Below are positions 6,919 through 10,493 of a DNA stretch of 10,493 bases, piece by piece. Under the pieces are notes generated by a model. It had not been told where the DNA came from. It was given only the letters and a program-made list of their open reading frames with translations, and ran no database searches. A program made the translations under genes and the position numbers. The first letter of the stretch is position 1. Each line of letters starts with the position of its first letter. Source of the DNA: an uncultured Sulfurovum sp. (GTDB taxonomy: Bacteria; Campylobacterota; Campylobacteria; Campylobacterales; Sulfurovaceae); assembly GCA_902727905.1 (NCBI GenBank), contig CACVAR010000208.1, positions 1 through 10,493 on the forward strand, written 5' to 3'.

Positions 6919-7319
6919 TGCAAAGATATGATTTAAGACACTTACATGATGATTTTTATGACAGAATGGGTGAACTAATTGAGACTGGTTTAAATGTTGG
7001 TGAAGTAGGAATCTTTATGTTTGAAATTGGTGATTATTCACATATTCAGAGATCTGCTGACTTCATTAAAGAGACTGGTCACGAGCTTATGAATTCTATT
7101 AAGTTTAATGAAGTTGATTGGACATTGGTTGTTAAAAAGCTTTCTGAAGAGCAAAAAGAAGAAAGAAAGCAAGCTGCTGCTGAAGCTGCAAGAGTTGCAG
7201 AAGAAAAACGCCTTGAAGAAGAGCGTATAGCTAAAGAAAAAGCCGATGCTAAAGCTAAGGCTGCTGCTGAAAAGGCTGCAGCAAAAGCAGCTGAAGAAGA
7301 AGCTAATAAAGAAGCTTAG
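6918..7319 (+). CDS. NuoE-like complex I accessory subunit without Fe-S ligands, with a charged Ala/Lys/Glu tail
   Basis: The 133-residue product sits where nuoE normally lies but contains no cysteine, so it cannot carry the N1a 2Fe-2S cluster. The first ~75 residues (MQRYDLRHLHDDFYDRM, GEVGIFMFEIGDYSHIQ, EVDWTLVVKKL) resemble the short NuoE-position proteins of H. pylori (HP1264) and C. jejuni (Cj1575c), which are about that long. Residues 76-133 form an extra highly charged tail rich in Ala, Lys and Glu, probably a long helix or coiled coil. Canonical NuoE is about 160 residues with four cysteines. It is the last gene of the first nuo operon, coupled to nuoD by TAATG, and is followed by a strong terminator. 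In this lineage the protein is thought to belong to a non-NADH electron-input module. Confidence 0.82.
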   Translation: MQRYDLRHLHDDFYDRMGELIETGLNVGEVGIFMFEIGDYSHIQRSADFIKETGHELMNSIKFNEVDWTLVVKKLSEEQKEERKQAAAEAARVAEEKRLEEERIAKEKADAKAKAAAEKAAAKAAEEEANKEA

Positions 7320-7339
7320 AAACTTTTATTCTCTCCCCC

Positions 7340-7370
7340 TAAAATAAAGTAGTGAGACTACTTTATTTTA
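7340..7370 (+). terminator. Strong terminator after the NuoE-like gene
   Basis: A perfect 14-bp inverted repeat: TAAAATAAAGTAGT (7340-7353) and ACTACTTTATTTTA (7357-7370) with the 3-base loop GAG. The A-rich and T-rich ends allow it to act in both directions. It separates nuoA-E from nuoG. Confidence 0.9.
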
Positions 7371-7454
7371 AAATCCCTACTTTTATATTTAATTTTTTAT
7401 GTCATTAAGATAAAATTCTCAGATATTATAGATATTCTGACTGTTCAATAGTTG

Positions 7455-7460
7455 TATAAT
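7455..7460 (+). promoter_or_regulatory. Orphan TATAAT box between two terminators
   Basis: A consensus TATAAT lies on the + strand with no + strand gene behind it before the hairpin at 7520-7549. It could drive a short RNA of about 80 bases ending at that hairpin, but in AT-rich spacer it may be chance. Confidence 0.25.
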
Positions 7461-7519
7461 TGGCTTTAGTCGATGTAAAAGAACTAAGGAGTTTAAAGGA
7501 AAGAGAGAGGTGAAGAAAG

Positions 7520-7549
7520 TATATTATCCTCAAAGAAGAGGATAATATA
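7520..7549 (-). terminator. Terminator of the FqrB-like gene (minus strand)
   Basis: TATATTATCCTC (7520-7531) and GAGGATAATATA (7538-7549) form a perfect 12-bp stem with a 6-base loop, 13 bases beyond the stop codon of the minus-strand gene. On the minus strand it is followed by a pyrimidine-rich ACTTTCTTC stretch. Confidence 0.82.
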
Positions 7550-7562
7550 GGTAGCAGCAATC

Positions 7563-8570
7563 TTAAGAAGCTTCTGTTTTGGCTACAATGTCACTCATAA
7601 CATAATGAGCATGGTTGAATGCTAGGGCAATAGAACCTTGATCTGTTACAACATCACCAATAGTATAAAGACCTGGGATATTTGTTTCAAGTGTTTTTTC
7701 GTCCATTAATGGCTCATCCCACTTACCAGTTTCAATTTTTGAGTTTACAAGGAAGTCTTTTGGACTTGTACCACCAAGTGCAAATACAATTCTTTCATAT
7801 ACTTCAGATGTACCATCAGTAAAGTTTACTTGAACTCTCTCTTCACCCTCATCACCTATAGGCTCAACACTTTCAACATCAACACCCATTTTGTTAATAA
7901 GTGTACCATCATCTAGGTGCTTCGTTGTCATTTCTGTGTTAATTGGGTTCATTCTTGTAATGGTTGGTTTTCTGTAGTTCAATGTAACAGTACAGTCTTC
8001 CATGCCTTCAAGCTCAACTAAACCATAAGCATATTCACCAGCAGTATCTCCACCACCTACAATCATAACTCTTTCACCATTACAAACTTTTGAAAGGTTA
8101 AAGTTTAATCTTGGTCTAATTGCTTTAGGAAATTTGTATCCTGGTTTGTTAGGTTTACCCATTCTACCTACAGATACAACAACATTTTTAGCTTTAACAA
8201 TGTTATCTTCACTTAATTTAACGTCGAAAAGTCCGTCTTCAGCTTTAACAACATTCCAAATTTCTGTGTCATAGATAAATTTTTCTAAAACACCATGACT
8301 TGCAAGTAAATCATCCATTTGTTTAATGTACTCTTCTTTTGAACATTCGTCAAAACTTACATTACCTTCGAACTCAGCTTTACGACCCATCCAGTCTTTA
8401 TCAACGCGTTTACCTTTTTTGTAAAACTTGTGAATCATATCATTATGTGTTGATGCTTTATCTACTACTAATATATTATCAATACCAGCTAATTTTGCCT
8501 CAATGGCAGTTGCCATTCCTCCAGGTCCTGCACCGATAATTGCGATGTCTACTACTTTTTCAGAAGCCAT
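7563..8570 (-). CDS. fqrB: FqrB-type NADPH:flavodoxin/quinone oxidoreductase (TrxR-like flavoprotein without CxxC)
   Basis: The 335-residue two-dinucleotide-domain flavoprotein has an FAD site at IIGAGPGGMATAIE (11-24, Asp37 after strand 2), an NAD(P) site at IVGGGDTAGEYA (170-181) followed by NYRKPTITRMN (199-209), and the C-terminal FAD motif GLYTIGDV (300-307). It has only Cys76, Cys163 and Cys193 and no CxxC, so it is not a thioredoxin reductase; it also lacks the PCG cysteine of YpdA. The KFYKKGKRVDKDW block and overall layout match my memory of H. pylori/C. jejuni FqrB (HP1164, Cj0559), which exchanges electrons between NADPH and flavodoxin or quinones. ATG 8570 has AAAGGA 8 bases upstream (8584-8579). 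It is transcribed against complex I, between the NuoE-like gene and nuoG, which suggests a role in flavodoxin-linked electron flow. Confidence 0.8.
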   Translation of the reverse strand: MASEKVVDIAIIGAGPGGMATAIEAKLAGIDNILVVDKASTHNDMIHKFYKKGKRVDKDWMGRKAEFEGNVSFDECSKEEYIKQMDDLLASHGVLEKFIYDTEIWNVVKAEDGLFDVKLSEDNIVKAKNVVVSVGRMGKPNKPGYKFPKAIRPRLNFNLSKVCNGERVMIVGGGDTAGEYAYGLVELEGMEDCTVTLNYRKPTITRMNPINTEMTTKHLDDGTLINKMGVDVESVEPIGDEGEERVQVNFTDGTSEVYERIVFALGGTSPKDFLVNSKIETGKWDEPLMDEKTLETNIPGLYTIGDVVTDQGSIALAFNHAHYVMSDIVAKTEAS

Positions 8571-8649
8571 GTTTTGTGTCCTTTGATGTTAATTTAAAAA
8601 TTTAATGAAATATATCATTACTAGCTTTAATATTTAGTTGGTAGTTATA

Positions 8650-8655
8650 ATTATA
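8650..8655 (-). promoter_or_regulatory. Candidate -10 box of the fqrB-type gene
   Basis: On the minus strand this reads TATAAT, 79 bases before the start codon. No clear -35 element is present. The dyad TAATGA (8603-8608) / TCATTA (8615-8620) between it and the gene could be an operator. Confidence 0.35.
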
Positions 8656-8795
8656 TTATGGATTATCTGTCCTTATGAGTATTGGGGTAACAGTCAAAAC
8701 CATTGTTATGAGTCTTAGGGAGTATATATGTCTAATATTTACACATTAAAAAAAATTATATTTAGACTTGTAATCATTTATCATAGCTATAGCAT

Positions 8796-8860
8796 AGCAT
8801 TGAAAACTCTAGTGAGTATAGAAGTAACAGATAAGAAAGGTAGCAAAGCATAGAAAACTC
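8796..8860 (+). repeat. Pair of 14-base direct repeats
   Basis: AGCATTGAAAACTC (8796-8809) and AGCATAGAAAACTC (8847-8860) differ at one base and are 51 bases apart. The first copy runs into ACTCTAGTGA (8806-8815), which has a perfect inverted copy TCACTAGAGT at 8906-8915. They look like parts of one decayed or regulatory repeat unit. Confidence 0.55.
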
Positions 8861-8916
8861 GAGCTAGTAAATCGTGTTTAAAATTGATACACATTTATAA
8901 TTAAATCACTAGAGTC

Positions 8917-8927
8917 ACATAGCATTT
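8917..8927 (+). repeat. Second copy of ACATAGCATTT
   Basis: The 11-base word ACATAGCATTT at 8917-8927 also occurs at 3843-3853 upstream of nuoA. The flanks are similar on both sides (CT, two or three bases, AGT or GT before it; a TA-containing tail after it). It lies in the same order relative to the TAAGTCC box in both places. Confidence 0.5.
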
Positions 8928-9008
8928 GATAGAGGATTAAGTGCATCTTTGATATCCTCTTTCTAAATTTAGTATATTGACTTGAATAGAGTGAAGAATT
9001 AAAAAAAG

Positions 9009-9064
9009 TAAGTCCCAAACTAAGTATATTTTCTTTGTAAAGAATGTATTTAATTTGGGACTTA
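9009..9064 (+). promoter_or_regulatory. Long stem-loop with TAAGTCC box directly upstream of nuoG
   Basis: TAAGTCCCAAA (9009-9019) and TTTGGGACTTA (9054-9064) pair perfectly over 11 bp. After one mismatch the pairing continues almost without a break (9021-9032 with 9041-9052, including three G-T pairs), closing on a small loop. The left arm contains a promoter-like arrangement similar to that of nuoA: TAAGTCC, ACTAA, then TATATT at 9025-9030. The stem ends 11 bases before the nuoG AGGAA (9076-9080). It could be a leader-RNA element, a processing stem or an operator. Confidence 0.6.
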
Positions 9065-9086
9065 GTTATAAAGATAGGAAACAACA

Positions 9087-10493
9087 ATGAGTGAAGTACA
9101 AATAGTAGACAACATGATTGACATCACAATTGATGGTGTTGAATATAAGGCTAAAGAGGGTGAGTACATTCTAAATGCTGCTAGGGCTAATGAAGTATTT
9201 ATCCCAGCAATATGTTACCTGACAAGGTGTTCACCAACACTAGCATGTCGTATCTGTCTTGTAGAGGCTGATGGTAAACAAGTATATGCATGTAACTCTA
9301 AAGTTAAAGAGGGAATGCAAATTACAGTTGATACGCCAGATATTTTGACAGAGCGTAGAGCTATGATGGAAGTTTATGACGTTAATCATCCATTACAGTG
9401 TGGTGTATGTGATCAAAGTGGTGAGTGTGAGCTTCAGAACTACACACTTGAATTACAAGTAGACTCACAGTCTTATAGTATTCCAGATACTAAAAGAGAG
9501 ACAACTAACTGGTCATCAGTTTTACACTATGATCCAGGTTTATGTATTGTATGTGAACGTTGTACAACTATTTGTAAAGATATGATTGGTGACTCTGCAA
9601 TTACAACTGCTAAACGTGGTGGAGAAGCATTGGATAAGTCTTGGAAAGATAACATGCCTAAAGATGCTTATGCGATGTGGAATAAACTTCAAAAGTCTGT
9701 TATCGCTCCAAGTAATGGTACGGGTTCAACTGATTGTTCTGACTGTGGTGAATGTATTGCTGTTTGTCCAGTTGGTGCTTTAGTAAGTAGAGACTTTGTT
9801 TACTCTTCAAATGCTTGGGACTTAAAAAGAATTCCAGCTGTATCAGCACACTCTTCTGATGGTTTTGCAATTTACTATGAAACAAAACCAGCTGAGATTC
9901 AAAATAGAAAAGAGAAAATCTTCCGTGTTACTAATGAGTGGAACTTTGTTTCTCTTGATGGTGCTGCTAGATTTGCTTATGATTTTGAAAATGATGGTGT
10001 ATCAAAAGATGAAGCAGCATTTAAGGCAGCTGTTGAAGCTGTTAAAAAAGCTGGAACGATTAGATTTAATTCATTGATTACAAATGAAGAAGCCCTAATG
10101 CTTCAAACATTAAAAGAGAAAACAGGGGCAAAACTTTATAACCCAGAAGTTAGACCTTTCCAAAAGTTCTTAAAGCTTTATGCTGATGCTTCTGGTGCTT
10201 CACTTTATAATGGTACGACTGACACAGCATTAAAATGTGACTTTGTTGTTTCTGTTGGGGGTGCATTAAGAAATGATAGCCCAGGAATGAAATATGCATT
10301 CAACAACATTCAAAAGATGAACAAGGGTGCTGGAATGTACTTCCATCCTGTAGGGGATAAACTTATTCCTACTTTTGGTAAGACAGTTGAGATGTTTACG
10401 CATAAAGCTGGTTTAGAAGAAGCAACACTTTATTTACTTCTTGAGTTGTTTGCAGACAAAGATAAACTTCCTGCTGATGTTAAAGATTATGTT
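9087..10493 (+). CDS. nuoG: Complex I subunit NuoG with an expanded Fe-S set (3' truncated by window)
   Basis: The frame is open from ATG 9087 (AGGAA 6 bases upstream) to the last base, giving 469 residues of a larger protein. N-terminal 2Fe-2S ligands are Cys43, Cys54, Cys57 and Cys69. The His-Cys3 cluster N5 is HPLQCGVCDQSGEC (His101, Cys105, Cys108, Cys114). Two complete CxxCxxCxxxC motifs follow: Cys153/156/159/163 (CIVCERCTTIC) and Cys217/220/223/227 (CSDCGECIAVCP). Usual NuoG has one CxxCxxC plus a distant Cys in the CPxGA motif, so this form can hold two ferredoxin-like 4Fe-4S clusters, as in [FeFe]-hydrogenase-type proteins. The remainder is the start of the molybdopterin-oxidoreductase-like domain, with an extra Cys48 near cluster one. 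It starts a second nuo unit; nuoH and later genes are expected beyond the edge. Confidence 0.95.
   Translation, partial: MSEVQIVDNMIDITIDGVEYKAKEGEYILNAARANEVFIPAICYLTRCSPTLACRICLVEADGKQVYACNSKVKEGMQITVDTPDILTERRAMMEVYDVNHPLQCGVCDQSGECELQNYTLELQVDSQSYSIPDTKRETTNWSSVLHYDPGLCIVCERCTTICKDMIGDSAITTAKRGGEALDKSWKDNMPKDAYAMWNKLQKSVIAPSNGTGSTDCSDCGECIAVCPVGALVSRDFVYSSNAWDLKRIPAVSAHSSDGFAIYYETKPAEIQNRKEKIFRVTNEWNFVSLDGAARFAYDFENDGVSKDEAAFKAAVEAVKKAGTIRFNSLITNEEALMLQTLKEKTGAKLYNPEVRPFQKFLKLYADASGASLYNGTTDTALKCDFVVSVGGALRNDSPGMKYAFNNIQKMNKGAGMYFHPVGDKLIPTFGKTVEMFTHKAGLEEATLYLLLELFADKDKLPADVKDYV

Larger units (their letters stand above)
8571..9086. other. 516-base non-coding region between divergent fqrB and nuoG
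   Basis: No credible protein gene is visible on either strand. It holds the upstream signals of both flanking genes. For fqrB, a minus-strand TATAAT lies at 8655-8650 and a small dyad TAATGA/TCATTA at 8603-8620. A hairpin GTCTAA/TTAGAC spans 8730-8767. Several short repeats lie between 8673 and 8927. A further stem, AGAGGAT (8931-8937) with ATCCTCT (8954-8960), precedes the long stem-loop before nuoG. Its length and repeat content are unusual for a locus that is a continuous operon in relatives. Confidence 0.7.

Noticed and set aside
7510..7545. GTG-started mini-ORF encoding about 11 residues with purine-rich upstream sequence
   Set aside because: It runs into the terminator stem, is extremely short, and has no recognisable product.
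7371..7562. Remnant of a decayed nuoF between the NuoE-like gene and nuoG
   Set aside because: No fragment in any frame resembles NuoF glycine-rich NADH/FMN motifs or its C-terminal cysteine motif; the stretch is too short and AT-rich.
7563..8570. Annotation of the minus-strand flavoprotein as thioredoxin reductase
   Set aside because: The redox-active CxxC between the dinucleotide domains is missing; only three isolated cysteines are present.
8571..9086. CRISPR array, tRNA or rRNA in the long spacer
   Set aside because: Repeats are only two-copy and irregularly spaced, and no tRNA arm pattern or rRNA sequence is seen.
8878..9087. Minus-strand open frame of 69 codons between fqrB and nuoG
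   Set aside because: It consists of the AT-rich spacer and the long stem-loop, has no ribosome-binding site or domain, and would start on top of the nuoG start.
9586..10077. Open frames overlapping nuoG on both strands (including 9586-9783, 9700-9885 and 9859-10077)
   Set aside because: They are out-of-frame shadows of nuoG, whose frame is open to the window end and carries all family motifs.

Overview
This AT-rich window (about one third G+C by eye) most probably comes from a free-living Campylobacterota (Epsilonproteobacteria) bacterium of the Sulfurimonas/Sulfurovum type. The main reason is its complex I locus. It runs nuoA-nuoB-nuoC-nuoD, then a short cysteine-free NuoE-like gene, then nuoG. 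No recognisable nuoF is present, and nuoG carries two complete CxxCxxCxxxC motifs. H. pylori and C. jejuni have the same kind of NADH-module-free complex I. The species assignment is inference.

Left part (1-3783). The 3' end of an OmpA-family outer-membrane gene closes with a strong terminator. A structured leader follows, then a tight three-gene peptidoglycan-degradation cassette (584-3011). It encodes a NamZ/DUF1343 exo-N-acetylmuramidase, an Amidase_3-like zinc amidase with an N-terminal anchor, and an exported AmpD-like Amidase_2 enzyme. A hairpin-rich spacer leads to a small DUF4375-like gene (3244-3783).

Right part (3784-10493). nuoA, B, C, D and the E-like gene form one compact operon with overlapping or near-touching junctions. 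It ends in a perfect 14-bp terminator hairpin. On the opposite strand lies a thioredoxin-reductase-like flavoprotein without CxxC, recognised as an FqrB-type NADPH:flavodoxin/quinone oxidoreductase, with its own terminator. After 516 bases of non-coding sequence the + strand resumes with nuoG, which runs off the window.

How it fits together. Complex I normally takes electrons from NADH through NuoE/NuoF. Here both are absent in canonical form, and a gene for an NADPH/flavodoxin-coupling enzyme sits between the electron-input subunits. This suggests that flavodoxin or ferredoxin chemistry is coupled to this complex I. The locus is split into two transcription units. Both are preceded by a similar box (TAAGTCC, then ACTAA, then a TATAAT-like hexamer) and by a shared ACATAGCATTT word, possibly a common promoter architecture. 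A 56-base near-complete stem-loop lies directly before the nuoG ribosome-binding site.
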